Below are positions 44,071 to 53,454 of a stretch of DNA of 64,000 bases, one piece after another. The notes beneath the pieces are model-generated. The model worked only from the letters and a program-made list of their open reading frames with translations, ran no database searches and was not told the DNA's origin. The DNA lies in the NCBI RefSeq assembly GCF_000719555.1, contig NZ_JOGX01000005.1:153487-217486 (forward strand), read 5' to 3'. The stretch's first letter is position 1, and each line of letters opens with the position of its first letter. This DNA comes from Streptomyces sp. NRRL F-5727. Lineage in GTDB: Bacteria > Actinomycetota > Actinomycetes > Streptomycetales > Streptomycetaceae. The position numbers were made by a program, and so were the translations under genes.

Positions 44071-45097
44071 GCCCAGCCGTCATCTATCTTCTCGGCGCCG
44101 CCTCCGGCGCGTTTGTCGATGCCCTGAACGCGGCGCGCGGCGATGCGGTGCCCCACCACTCTGCTGGTTCTCCTCTTTACCAAGCGTCAGATCGCCATGG
44201 ATCCTGATCTGGTGGAGCCGCAGAGCTCTCGCATCGACGGTGCCATCGCCCACGTCGAGCCGCAGGCCAAGGATGAGTACAGCAAAGAGGCAGCCGACTG
44301 GCTCTACGCCATTCGTGCCGTGCACGTTCGGGACGGTCCTTTGGTTGCGTAGATCGGATGACGAGCACCGTCTGGCACAGGCGTTGCGCTCGACAGGGTC
44401 GAGCCGTGGCCGCGCATTGGACCGCGTGCGGGTTTCACGGGAGCGGGCCATGTTTTCCTTGTTTGTGCCTCATTGAGGCAGCCCTCTCCACGCGATGCTG
44501 GCTCGCCGACAGTGCAGTGACCGGTAGCTGGGCTCACGAGACCGAGGCAGCTGGCCTTCTCGGAGACCTGTATCCCGAAAGTGGCGAAGCCTCGCGGGCC
44601 GCCTCGTACTACTAGTGGGCGGGCAAGCCGAAGAAGATCGTCCATCTTGCCAAGGCGGCAGGCGACCGTCCGCTGTTGGTGAGTTCCCTGCGCGAGGTGC
44701 CATGGTGGGTGCTCCATGCCGGCGCTGCCGGCAGCGCCGCGCCGTTCCTCCCTCATCCTCTCTGGCCACCCCGGGTCTTGTTCCGTCCGCGCCGACCGCC
44801 GCCGCGGAGCGGGTGCGGGAGCAGGTCGCGGAGACGAACCGGTACCGCCGGGGCGCGAACCTCCCCGTGGTCGCCGGGCTGCCCGCCCTGCTGGGCGACC
44901 TCAACACCACGATCCTCGGTTCGGGCCAGGCCAAACTGCCCTCCATCGGTTGCCATCGCCGGGCCATCAGCTACGAGCTCGCCGGCGGCTTCGCGGCGTT
45001 CGCAGTGGAACGGAGCCGCCTGCTTTACGCATAGCCATGTGTGGGCGATCACCGTCGTGGAATGATCGCTGCGTCGGTCTGACGAAGAGGGTGGGCG
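44070..45097. other. Gene-debris region without an intact gene
   Basis: Codon use and frame are broken throughout. Two fragments look once-coding on the plus strand: 44143-44352 (a 69-residue frame with PQAKDEYSKEAADWLYAIRAVHVRDG) and about 44700-45034 (with QVAETNRYRRGANLPVVAGLPALLGDLN). Neither could be assigned to a family. Confidence 0.35.
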
Positions 45098-45240
45098 ATG
45101 ACAGACACCGGTGAGCAGTATGAGGCGTCGGCTTCGGCGCTCGGGTACCTCTTCCAGTTCGTCAAGGCTCTGCATATCTGCTGCGCTACCGCCATCCCGC
45201 TGCCCGGTTACTGCCAGTGGAGGGTGTGAAGCCGCGGCGG
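45098..45240 (+). pseudogene. Truncated start of a dsDNA-nuclease-like defence gene
   Basis: ATG 45098 reads MTDTGEQYEASASALGYLFQ, the typical beginning of dsDNA-nuclease-domain (Cap4/ABC-3C-like) proteins. One frame to the side, LLRYRHPAARLLPVEGVK continues the same family pattern. A frameshift and early stops end it about 45 codons in. The rest was apparently replaced by the pPIWI-RE island. Confidence 0.4.
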
Positions 45241-45331
45241 CGATCGTGACCGGAGATATGCGGTTTGCGGCGGCCTTGCTCACTCAGGCGCTCGGGAGCT
45301 GTCGCGAGCGCCGTCATGAGATCCGTGCTGA

Positions 45332-47977
45332 TTACAGGATGTACTCCTCCATCAATCCGGCTAGGTGGGCGATGGCTGGCCAGGTGGTGGCGATCGTCGT
45401 GTGGGCGTGAAGACGTCGTTGGGCCTGGGTGTACATGGCCCAGTCGGCGGGGTTGTCTCCGGCTTGGAGGAACGCGGGGACGATCTCCAGGGAAGTCGGG
45501 TTGGAGCAGGTCTTGGTTCGGTTGCCCGGTTCGGCCGGGTCGAGCTTGGTGACGCCGAGCGCGGTCTGGTTCTGGGCCGAGCGGGGGTTGATACCCCAAA
45601 ACGCGCGTTCCCCGATCTGGACGACCCCGGAGAACCGCCCGTACTTCGTCACGGGAATCAGCTCTTCCGATTCTTCGCCGGCCCTGACCATTTCCTCGGT
45701 GACTCCGAAGGACCGGGGGACCGCGTCGCGGTCGCTTCGTTCCCGGAGCCGGATGATGCGCAGGCCGGGCTGGTCGCCGGGCTTTCGGATCGCCGGAGTC
45801 ACAGCGGGGTCGGTCATGTCGACACCTGGCAGGACTAGCTGGTCGAAGGCGATCCGGCCGTCCTGCAGCCATGGCCAGATCTCCCGATCGCTCATCCGTG
45901 CGCGGCGTACGAGCAGGAGCCGGTCGGCGGTGGAGTCGAGGGCCAGGGCGCCGGTGATGAACTCGGCGAGGGCCGCGCGCGAGGTGCGGGTGGCTAGGCG
46001 TCCGCGGCCGGCGGTCAGCGCCTCGGGAAGTGTGGTCAGCGGCATGGGGTGCTCACTTGGGCTGCCGGGTGTGGGCATGAGCTGTGCGGTGGGCCCTTCG
46101 TGCGTGTGCTGCCGGATGAGGATGGGCACGATCATCCGTTCGCCCGCGGGGGCGAGCCAGACCGTGGTCAGTTCGAAGGGGCCGCTGATGCCCTGGGGTA
46201 CGGCGATCTTGGGCAGGTGGCCAGCCTGGCGGAGGGCGTCGTTGAGGGCGGCGGCAGCGCGTTCGATGTCGGCCGTGGCGAAGTCGGTGTCGGCGAAGCG
46301 TTTGGCGAGGGCGGCTTTGCTGGGGTTGGGGTTGGCAGGGGTGATAGGGCGAAGGCACTGAACGTTTCGGCGAAGAGCCGGAAGGGTCTTCTTGAAGAGC
46401 TTCTTTGGATCGCGTTGGCGCGTGCGCGAGAAGTAGGCGGGCCCTTCCATCTCCACGATACAGGCGATGGGTGCGGCGAGGCGGGGGAAGGATTCGACGA
46501 TCCTCCCGGCGCGCTCGGCCTCACTCCTTTCGTACTCGGCTCGGCGTGCGGCCTTGTCGGGGTTGGTGGAGCGGGGCAGGCCGGCGGTCAGGTCCTGCGG
46601 GTTGCAGCGGTTGAGCGTGAGGTTGAGCGGCCCGGTGAAGCCGGCCGAAGTCGCTGTGGACCGGAAGGGGGTCAGGCCGAGCTTTGCGGCGGCAGCGACC
46701 TGCAGGCCCTGCCAGGTCCGGTCGGAGGACGCCCATACCTCGATCTCGTAGGTAGGGGCGTTGGGCAGCTCCAGGGGCAGGAGCGACTTGGCGCGGGTCC
46801 GGGCCTTGGGCGTGGGCGCGAGCGGAGCCAGACCCTTCTCCGCCAGCTGGCGGGCGACCTGGGCGAGGACCTCCATGTGGTCGCGGGGCTGATAGCCGTG
46901 GCCGACGGGGTGATCGTGGACCGAGCGCGCCGGCGGTGTGCCGTCCTTTTCGGGGAAGCGGTAGGTCATGCCGGTGCTGTGGACGAGGTGGGCGGCGAAG
47001 GGCTGGGCTGCCGCGTCGCCGGGGGCGGTGCGCAGTTGGTCGAGGCTGGGTGGCTGGTGGTGGGTGAGGTGGGCGAGGATCTCGGCGACGCCCGGCTCCC
47101 AGGTCCAGGTGCTGCTCTCTCCGCGCCGGCGGATGGTGACTCCGCTCTGTAGGAGCATGGGTCGCTCGCGGCGGTGGACGAATCCTTGCTTGGCGGAGAG
47201 GAGCACCTTGGCGGTCGGGTCGCTGAATCCGCGGCGGGGGATGTACTCGACTGGGCGCGTCGCGAGGCGGGTCATGTTCAGGTCGACGTGGAGGTGGACT
47301 TCGGGGACACCGGGCACTGTCTCGAGGTGGAAGGTCAGGACGTCCACGCTGGCTCCGGCCGAGCCGTCTTCGTCGGTGAGGGTCTCGGGTGCGCCGAGGT
47401 GCAGGGCACGGCGGCCGTCTGCTCGGGTGGGTCCGAGTCGCAGGTCGCGGTGGTGTCCCAGGAGATGGAGCCCGCTGCTGGTGAGGTGTTCGGCGACGAG
47501 GCTGGGCAGGAGGTTGAAGACGTGGTTCGGGGGGTTGGCGGTGCCGTTGGCATGAAGGTCGTGGCGGGTGAGGTCGAGGTCTTCGGGGATCCACTCCAGT
47601 TGGCCGGCGCCTTCGAGTTGGCTGTACCAGTCGGTGTCGGGCATGTGGGGTGCCACACGGGCCGAGGCCCATGCCGACAGAGCGATCAGCAGGAGGTCCG
47701 GGTCGACCTCGGTCCGGGACCGGAGCCATGCGGGATCGCGGGGATTCGTCTGTACGGAGGTGATTTCGGGGTCGATGAGGGTGAGCAGGTCCCTCAGAGA
47801 GCGCGTGGGCAGGTAGTCGGGCCCGCTGCGGGGACGACGGCCGGGCCGGGTATCCCACGCCTTCTCCAGGAGGTCGAGCATTCCCGGCGGGCAGGTCGTG
47901 CGGTAGCCGGTGACGGGCCAGGTGGCTTCCGGCGTGAAGGTGAGCACGGTGGCTTGGGTGCTGCGGTAGGCGGGCAT
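45332..47977 (-). CDS. pPIWI-RE protein (PIWI/RNase H-like module of the pPIWI-RE island)
   Basis: This 881-residue protein matches the pPIWI_RE layout. A DUF3962-like N-terminal module (about 1-350) is followed by a middle region (about 350-560). The C-terminal RNase H-like PIWI domain (about 560-881) carries the blocks LLLVRRARMSDREIWPWLQDG, GLRIIRLRERSD and FWGINPRSAQNQT, and ends HLAGLMEEYIL, much like known members (HLA..EEY). These proteins are predicted nucleic-acid-guided defence factors distantly related to Argonautes. ATG 47977 overlaps the helicase stop (TGATG), the third gene of a coupled operon. The family call is from remembered signatures. Confidence 0.8.
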   Translation of the reverse strand: MPAYRSTQATVLTFTPEATWPVTGYRTTCPPGMLDLLEKAWDTRPGRRPRSGPDYLPTRSLRDLLTLIDPEITSVQTNPRDPAWLRSRTEVDPDLLLIALSAWASARVAPHMPDTDWYSQLEGAGQLEWIPEDLDLTRHDLHANGTANPPNHVFNLLPSLVAEHLTSSGLHLLGHHRDLRLGPTRADGRRALHLGAPETLTDEDGSAGASVDVLTFHLETVPGVPEVHLHVDLNMTRLATRPVEYIPRRGFSDPTAKVLLSAKQGFVHRRERPMLLQSGVTIRRRGESSTWTWEPGVAEILAHLTHHQPPSLDQLRTAPGDAAAQPFAAHLVHSTGMTYRFPEKDGTPPARSVHDHPVGHGYQPRDHMEVLAQVARQLAEKGLAPLAPTPKARTRAKSLLPLELPNAPTYEIEVWASSDRTWQGLQVAAAAKLGLTPFRSTATSAGFTGPLNLTLNRCNPQDLTAGLPRSTNPDKAARRAEYERSEAERAGRIVESFPRLAAPIACIVEMEGPAYFSRTRQRDPKKLFKKTLPALRRNVQCLRPITPANPNPSKAALAKRFADTDFATADIERAAAALNDALRQAGHLPKIAVPQGISGPFELTTVWLAPAGERMIVPILIRQHTHEGPTAQLMPTPGSPSEHPMPLTTLPEALTAGRGRLATRTSRAALAEFITGALALDSTADRLLLVRRARMSDREIWPWLQDGRIAFDQLVLPGVDMTDPAVTPAIRKPGDQPGLRIIRLRERSDRDAVPRSFGVTEEMVRAGEESEELIPVTKYGRFSGVVQIGERAFWGINPRSAQNQTALGVTKLDPAEPGNRTKTCSNPTSLEIVPAFLQAGDNPADWAMYTQAQRRLHAHTTIATTWPAIAHLAGLMEEYIL

Positions 47978-50900
47978 CAGCGGTGACCCCAGTCGATGTT
48001 GTCGAGAAGATGGGAAGCCAGGCCCCAACAGGCCTTCGCGAGTTCGTGGTCGAGCCGCTCGGCGACTGTGGCCGCGGGACCCGGGTCGGAGAGCCAGCCG
48101 TGCAGGAGCTGCTGCGCGGCGACGATCACGCTGGTACGGGGGGTGTCCGGGGCGGAGTCGTCGAGGTTTGCGGTACGGGGGGCGAAGGCCGCGTCGCAGA
48201 GGTAGACCAGCACAGGCTCGTTGCCGCGGATGCCACGGCCGAGGGTCTGGTGGAGGGGAACGAGGAAGTTGCCGACGAACGCGGCGTGCTCGACCGGGTC
48301 GGTGAGCCGCGTGAACAGGACGGGCTCGCCTACCCGTCGCTGCCAACGGCGACGCTCGCTGCCGCGGAGCTTGCGCGCGAGGTCGACTGGATCGACGTGG
48401 TCAAGAGTGACGTCGACAGGATTTCGAAGACGGCGCATCGCCTCACGGCTGAGGAGCGAGAGCGGGAAGGTGGCGTCGTCGGCGGGCGGGTGGATCCGAG
48501 CCAGGTAGAACACGGCGCCGAGGGCCGCGACGCGGCGGGCGTTGAGGATGTTGTGGCCGCGTTGAACGGCGCCTTCGGCTGCCACGAGGATGTCGGCACC
48601 GGAGGCGGCGAAGGTGGCAAGGCGCCGCCGGGGGATGCTGTGGCGGGTGGGCGGATCGTCGTCGCGGATGACATGGAGGGCCGTGTACGGGGTCTTCTGG
48701 TTGATGTAATCGGCGACGGTTTGAGCGTCCCGGGTGCTCTGCACGGTGAACAGGACCTGCTGGCGGTCATCGGCAAGACGCTGACGGGCCTGCTGGAGCA
48801 GCGACTCCCGCGCACCGGGGGCGGGATTGCAGATCCAGTCAGCGGACGTACACAGGGCGTGCGCGTGGAGGGTGGGGTCACCTCCGGTGCCCGAGGTGAA
48901 GACCGGGCGGCCGTCGCGGTAGCGCGGCGGCCGGAAGAGCATCTTGCTTTCCAGCAGAGCCGCCCTGGCCTTCTCAGGTTCGCGCAGGACCAGGTTCGGA
49001 GTGACGTCGAGGTGGAAGCGGGGGGAGGCGGGCATCCAGCTGGTGGCGGAGGCGAGGACGACGTTGGGCCCCTGGATTCCTTCGGCCTCCAGGAGGTCAT
49101 GGAGGTGATACAGCAGCCACCGGCCCACACCGCGCAGCCACAGGATGCTGAAGGACCCGCTGTCGCCAGCGGGGTTGGGCTGCCACTGGAGAGCCATCAG
49201 GTTGCCCGCGGCCTGCTCTGGGACGAAGGACATCAGGTCGCGGGGCGGCTGGCGGCTCCAGAAGTCGTCGCCGTCTCCGATCTGTGCCGGGCTGATGGCT
49301 GGCAGGCGCTGGGCGACCTCGAAGAACGATGTCGTGATGCGCGCGGCCCACAAGCCGCCCTGCAACAGCTGCGCGAGCTCCGCCGGCGTGCCCCGGGCCG
49401 TAATGCCGTCGAGTACCGGTTGATGGGCCTCGATCCACGCCTCGGCGGCCTCCTGCGCCGACATGAGCGTGTCGTGGGACGCTGTCATTGCCTCGATCAG
49501 CGCCGCCCAGTTCTCTGCGGGCGCCTGGAAGGGGGCGGTGACCAGCGGCTCGAAGTGCTCTTCGAAGTACCGGTCGGCGGCTTCCTCCAGTTCCGCCTTG
49601 CGGGCGAAGTCGTTCCGCTCGCCGAGGCCGTGGAGGCTTCGGGCCAGGCGCCGCAGGAGGCTGTACCCGGTGAACGGTCCCTCGGTGATGAGGGCGCTCA
49701 GGTGGTCGGCACCCGGGTCGATCATCAGCCGGTGGAGCTCCGTCAACGCCTGGTCGTGGCGGCGGAAGTGCTTGTCGCCCGCCGTCACCTCGGGGTCCCG
49801 GAGGTCAAGGAACCACGAGTGCTCCAAGCGCTGTCCGATCCGGTCCCCCACGCGATGGCTCCAGCCCCTGCCAGGTTGGGAGAGAATCTCGTGCAGCAAG
49901 AACCGGTCGTCGAACTGCTGCTGGACGGTGTCGGCCTCGTCCATCAGGAGAACGGTCAGGTGATGCTGGGCCGCTTCGGCGACGCGAACCTCGATCTGGG
50001 ACTGCGGCATCATCGTGGAAGCCAGGCCGGCCGCAGTGGTCACCCACACCTGGGCGTCGGCCACATTGCGAGTCGCTGCGTGGGCAGGGCATCGCGAAAG
50101 GATCGGGCAGTCCCGGCGCCCGCGCTGGCCGTCCACGGAGAGCTTGCCTCTGCACGGCCGCTCCTCCCTCGGGAGCGGAACCCGGTCGCTCCTGCTGGTC
50201 AGGCGCAGCTCCTCCACGTAGCACTGGTCGTCGGCGAACGCCGCCGCGGCGTCGGCACCGGTGGGGAAGGTGGTAGCGCCGTCGTGCAGGAGCGAGCGCC
50301 AATAGCGGTCCTTGTGGACTCCCTCCCGGGTCCGACCGAAGATGGGGACGGCGTTGATGCCGAGTGCCTGCAGGAAACTGACCTTGGTGTACATGTCGCT
50401 ACCGGAGGCGAGCACGAGACCCACCTTGCCGCTGCGCTGGGCAACGATGTAGGCGATCATGTCCAGCAACGTGGATTTTCCGCTGTTCATCAGGCCCACC
50501 ACGTGCCACAGACCGTCGATGACCATCTCCTGTGGCCGCTCCAGGAGGCGCCCTCCCACATGGTCGGCCAGCAGGGCCTCCATCTGCTCCAGCCGCTTGA
50601 CGAAGTTCCGGTTCTCGATCTCCGGGTGAGCGATCAGGAGCTCGTCCATCTCGGCGGCAGCCCGCTGGAAATCCTCGATGGTGAGAGGAATCGGCTCCCG
50701 TGTTCGGAGGGTCGTCGCCAGCAGCTCGGGCGGGGCCGGCGCGGGGACGAAAGTCTCGGGGATACGGACCTTTTCCCAGCTGCCGTCAGTTCGCTCGAAA
50801 GAGCACGTCGAACCAGGCGGCGCCGGCCGATAGCCGCTCCCCGCCTTGTAAGGGGCGACTTTCTGAAGCCTCTGCCGGTAGACGTCATGGCGTGCCGCAG

Positions 50901-51285
50901 CGTACGGGGAGCGGCGCCGGGTGAACACCGTCGACAGTTCAGCCTTGTGCCCCGCCATGTCACCTGGCTCGAACCCCCGTACCTGGGCAGGGAGCTTCAC
51001 GTAGTGATCGAGCTTCTCCCGCATCGTCCCGGTCTTGGCAACCGGGCCCATCAGTTCACGCAGGGTCCGGATCTGCGGGTCGAGCGCCGAGTCCAGCCGC
51101 ATGTATCCAGCGAGCACGGGCCACAGAGCGCCGATGCCCCGCCCCGGCATGTGATCGACCAGGAACGACAGCCCCAGCTCGAGGGCACACAGTTCCCATG
51201 GCTTGAGCTGGCCGAGCATCGGCCGCACGCACTCGTCGTCCAGCTCCTTCACCAGCGAGGTGCTCCAGGAGCGGGTGTCCCTCAT
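47977..51285 (-). CDS. pPIWI-RE island helicase (DinG/XPD-like SF2 with Fe-S cysteines)
   Basis: This 1102-residue protein has a long N-terminal region (about 1-250) and then an SF2 helicase core with Walker A GLMNSGKST (about 264-272) and DEAD box LLMDEAD (about 446-452). Four cysteines (about 355, 378, 393, 399) lie between motifs Ia and II as in XPD/DinG 4Fe-4S helicases. The second RecA lobe ends with motif VI QTLGRGIRG. It should unwind or translocate on nucleic acid using ATP. It overlaps the nuclease gene stop (4 bases) and the PIWI gene start, so all three are translationally coupled. Confidence 0.85.
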   Translation of the reverse strand: MRDTRSWSTSLVKELDDECVRPMLGQLKPWELCALELGLSFLVDHMPGRGIGALWPVLAGYMRLDSALDPQIRTLRELMGPVAKTGTMREKLDHYVKLPAQVRGFEPGDMAGHKAELSTVFTRRRSPYAAARHDVYRQRLQKVAPYKAGSGYRPAPPGSTCSFERTDGSWEKVRIPETFVPAPAPPELLATTLRTREPIPLTIEDFQRAAAEMDELLIAHPEIENRNFVKRLEQMEALLADHVGGRLLERPQEMVIDGLWHVVGLMNSGKSTLLDMIAYIVAQRSGKVGLVLASGSDMYTKVSFLQALGINAVPIFGRTREGVHKDRYWRSLLHDGATTFPTGADAAAAFADDQCYVEELRLTSRSDRVPLPREERPCRGKLSVDGQRGRRDCPILSRCPAHAATRNVADAQVWVTTAAGLASTMMPQSQIEVRVAEAAQHHLTVLLMDEADTVQQQFDDRFLLHEILSQPGRGWSHRVGDRIGQRLEHSWFLDLRDPEVTAGDKHFRRHDQALTELHRLMIDPGADHLSALITEGPFTGYSLLRRLARSLHGLGERNDFARKAELEEAADRYFEEHFEPLVTAPFQAPAENWAALIEAMTASHDTLMSAQEAAEAWIEAHQPVLDGITARGTPAELAQLLQGGLWAARITTSFFEVAQRLPAISPAQIGDGDDFWSRQPPRDLMSFVPEQAAGNLMALQWQPNPAGDSGSFSILWLRGVGRWLLYHLHDLLEAEGIQGPNVVLASATSWMPASPRFHLDVTPNLVLREPEKARAALLESKMLFRPPRYRDGRPVFTSGTGGDPTLHAHALCTSADWICNPAPGARESLLQQARQRLADDRQQVLFTVQSTRDAQTVADYINQKTPYTALHVIRDDDPPTRHSIPRRRLATFAASGADILVAAEGAVQRGHNILNARRVAALGAVFYLARIHPPADDATFPLSLLSREAMRRLRNPVDVTLDHVDPVDLARKLRGSERRRWQRRVGEPVLFTRLTDPVEHAAFVGNFLVPLHQTLGRGIRGNEPVLVYLCDAAFAPRTANLDDSAPDTPRTSVIVAAQQLLHGWLSDPGPAATVAERLDHELAKACWGLASHLLDNIDWGHR

Positions 51286-52580
51286 CGGGCACCTCCCGCC
51301 CTGCTTGCGCGGACGGCGGCTTGCCGCAAGAACGCCTTCTCATCAAGGACCTCGACTCCGGCGGCCCGGCCTTGCAGCTCGCGCTCCAGATCCGCGAGGT
51401 AGCCAGGTGTCTGGAGGCGGTGCGTGGGGACGACGATGATGCGCCGACGCGCCGGCACGCGGGGATCGCTGCGGAACCCCCGGGCGAGGAGAGTGGGGCT
51501 CGCGCAGTCCTTCGCGTCGATCGCCCAGCATTCCCGTTCCCCGCCGGCGTCCACCGGTTCGAAGATCAACGCCGCGTCCCAGGCATCCAGACACGGCCAC
51601 GGCTCAGTCCGAACCCGATCCGACGGCAGTTCGGCGAGCCGGTCCAGCAGCCGCCCTTCGAGTAGTCCAGGGTCGTGGAAGAACTGGCGGGTCGCCCTGT
51701 GCTGGGTCCAGTACCCGGCCAGACAGGCCACCTCGAACCGCTCGGGCCTCCCGCCGCACCCCGGAGTCCCGCAGCCGCTCGCCCCGTCGTCGACCGGGTT
51801 GTGACACTCCCGACAGCGACCCAGCCGGACCTTCCCCGGACTCTCGACCGGATGGAGGACGTACGCGGTACGCACGAACTTCGCGAGGTACGAGTCGCTG
51901 TCGGCGTCCGCCTTCGGCAACTCTCGGGCCAACGCCTGGATGTCGCGGTCGCTGAGCACGGGACGATCGATCAGCAAGCGCCGCAGTCGGCAGTAGATAC
52001 GCTGGACAGCCTCCTCGCCATCACCATTCATCCGAGCGCACGACATCAGTGCCGCGAAGGCCTGGTTTTGAACCAACTCCGCCTCGACGTCGGCGTGACG
52101 GACCAGATCGGCTGCCTGCTCGGCGAACTCCGACAGCTCATCCCCGTCCAGCAGGATGGCTTCTAGATCACCGTCGGCGAGGGAGAGCGGAACGGGCCAG
52201 GACCCCAGCGGGCGACGGCACCACTCGAACAGCTCGAGGTCGTTGCCCGGCCAGTCCGACCCCAGCGCCTGCGCCTTCCACCACAACCGCCCCCGTGCGT
52301 CACGCCAGGCGCGCGGCAACGGACCATACACTTCAGCAGCCCTGAAGTGCCCGCCATCCGCCGACTGCCGATCGAGCCGGATTCTCGCCAAGGCGGCACA
52401 CAACAACTCCACCGTCATGTAGTCGTCTGCTGCACCCTGGGGATCCCGGTCCCTGCCGGGCGCGGCATCCCGTGACTCCGCTACCGCATTCGCTGGTGGA
52501 CAGCCGTCCGGCGACTCCGATCCGACGGACTGAGGGTGTGCACGGTCAGCGGGCCTGGCGGCTTCCTGAGTAATGCTCAT
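51282..52580 (-). CDS. pPIWI-RE island REase-like nuclease with zinc ribbon
   Basis: This 432-residue protein has a low-complexity N-terminus (about 1-50), a helical region and a four-Cys zinc ribbon CRECHNPVDDGASGCGTPGC (about 256-275). A C-terminal restriction-endonuclease-like core follows, where LDAWDAALIF (Asp335) and WAIDAKD (Asp355, Lys357) form the D...(D/E)xK site. It is predicted to cut DNA as the effector of the island. It is the first gene of the operon. No Shine-Dalgarno precedes ATG 52580; TATATC 8 bases upstream suggests a leaderless transcript. ATG 52418 (MTVELLC) is an alternative start. Confidence 0.8.
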   Translation of the reverse strand: MSITQEAARPADRAHPQSVGSESPDGCPPANAVAESRDAAPGRDRDPQGAADDYMTVELLCAALARIRLDRQSADGGHFRAAEVYGPLPRAWRDARGRLWWKAQALGSDWPGNDLELFEWCRRPLGSWPVPLSLADGDLEAILLDGDELSEFAEQAADLVRHADVEAELVQNQAFAALMSCARMNGDGEEAVQRIYCRLRRLLIDRPVLSDRDIQALARELPKADADSDSYLAKFVRTAYVLHPVESPGKVRLGRCRECHNPVDDGASGCGTPGCGGRPERFEVACLAGYWTQHRATRQFFHDPGLLEGRLLDRLAELPSDRVRTEPWPCLDAWDAALIFEPVDAGGERECWAIDAKDCASPTLLARGFRSDPRVPARRRIIVVPTHRLQTPGYLADLERELQGRAAGVEVLDEKAFLRQAAVRASRAGGAR

Positions 52581-52776
52581 AGCTGATCGATATACACCAC
52601 GTCACCGACAATGCACTATCCGTTACGAATGAATGTTCTTGTTTGAAACTGTCATTCGATATTGGGGGGTCGCAGGCTGGCGTCGCCCTTGCAGTACCGG
52701 ACGGGACGTCCGAGGACCTGCACCTCGCCCTCGCGGCGGAGTCCGTGGGGCAGCAGGTCGACATCGCACTCGGGCC

Positions 52777-53097
52777 GTGACCACGGCGGTCCTCGCCGTC
52801 ACCCCTGGCCCATGCAGCCTGGTGATCGCGGTGTCGATCGCGGCCGGCATGGTCCGCGGCAACCTCACCCTCCTCCAGGCCACCGCCATCACCGACCGCT
52901 GGGGCACACAGCACTACGGTCGGCTCTCCGCCCTCCTCAGCGCCCCCGCCATGACAGCCTCCGCTCTCGCGCCCTTCGCTGCAGCCACTCTCGCCTCAAT
53001 CCTGGGCGGCTACCCGGAGTTGTTCGGAGTGCTTGCCGGCCTCGCGGCGGCGTCCGCAATCGTGGCCACGGCGACATCCGTACGAGGAAGGGAATGA
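52777..53097 (+). pseudogene. C-terminal fragment of an MFS transporter
   Basis: GTG 52777 begins VTTAVLAVTPGP, joined to a stretch typical of the last four helices of MFS exporters (GNLTLLQATAITDRWGTQHY, then SAPAMTASALAPFAAATLA). Only about 105 residues remain, so most of the protein is deleted. The start overlaps the stop of a preceding fragment (GTGA), hinting at a lost operon. Confidence 0.5.
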
Positions 53098-53350
53098 TTC
53101 CGATCGTCGAGGCCGACGGTCTCGGCACAGTGTCGCCGCCTTGCTCGCGAGTTCTACGCTGTCGAGGCTCTCGAGCGTGGCAGGCAGCGAGCCGACTTCT
53201 GGAGCGGTCGACCGTCGACTGGCTGATGGTCAAAGGGGCCGTGTTCCGTATACCGGGTCGAGGACAGTCCCCGACAGGTCGGCTGTGCATGGGCGCACGA
53301 CGTCAGTGGGCACGGAGGGACCTTCTGCATGCCTGATGGCGCATCAGATA

Positions 53351-53378
53351 AGTCAGCATTCGGTCAGCATGAGTCCCC
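53351..53378. promoter_or_regulatory. Right integrase arm-type sites
   Basis: AGTCAGCA (53351-53358) and CGGTCAGCATGAGTCCCC (53361-53378) match the left-end sites at 33275-33302 in the same order, orientation and spacing. They lie about 80 bp inside attR. Confidence 0.6.
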
Positions 53379-53454
53379 GCGCGTTCCGTGGCGATCGTCC
53401 CAACAGGCGTTGGTGCTAAGGGAAACACCAGGCAGGAAGCCGTCTAGCCCGACG

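Larger units (their letters stand above)
52581..53454. other. Right-end region of the island with gene fragments
   Basis: This 874-bp region contains the AT-richer promoter zone of the pPIWI-RE operon, an MFS-transporter fragment (52777-53097), a short upstream frame ending TSEDLHLALAAESVGQQVD (stop 52778-52780) of unknown family and the right integrase-arm sites. No intact gene was seen. Confidence 0.5.

Noticed and set aside
33226..53454. Prophage or conjugative element
   Set aside because: No capsid, terminase, portal, lysis, relaxase, FtsK/TraB-type or replication genes were seen; only an integrase and cargo are present.
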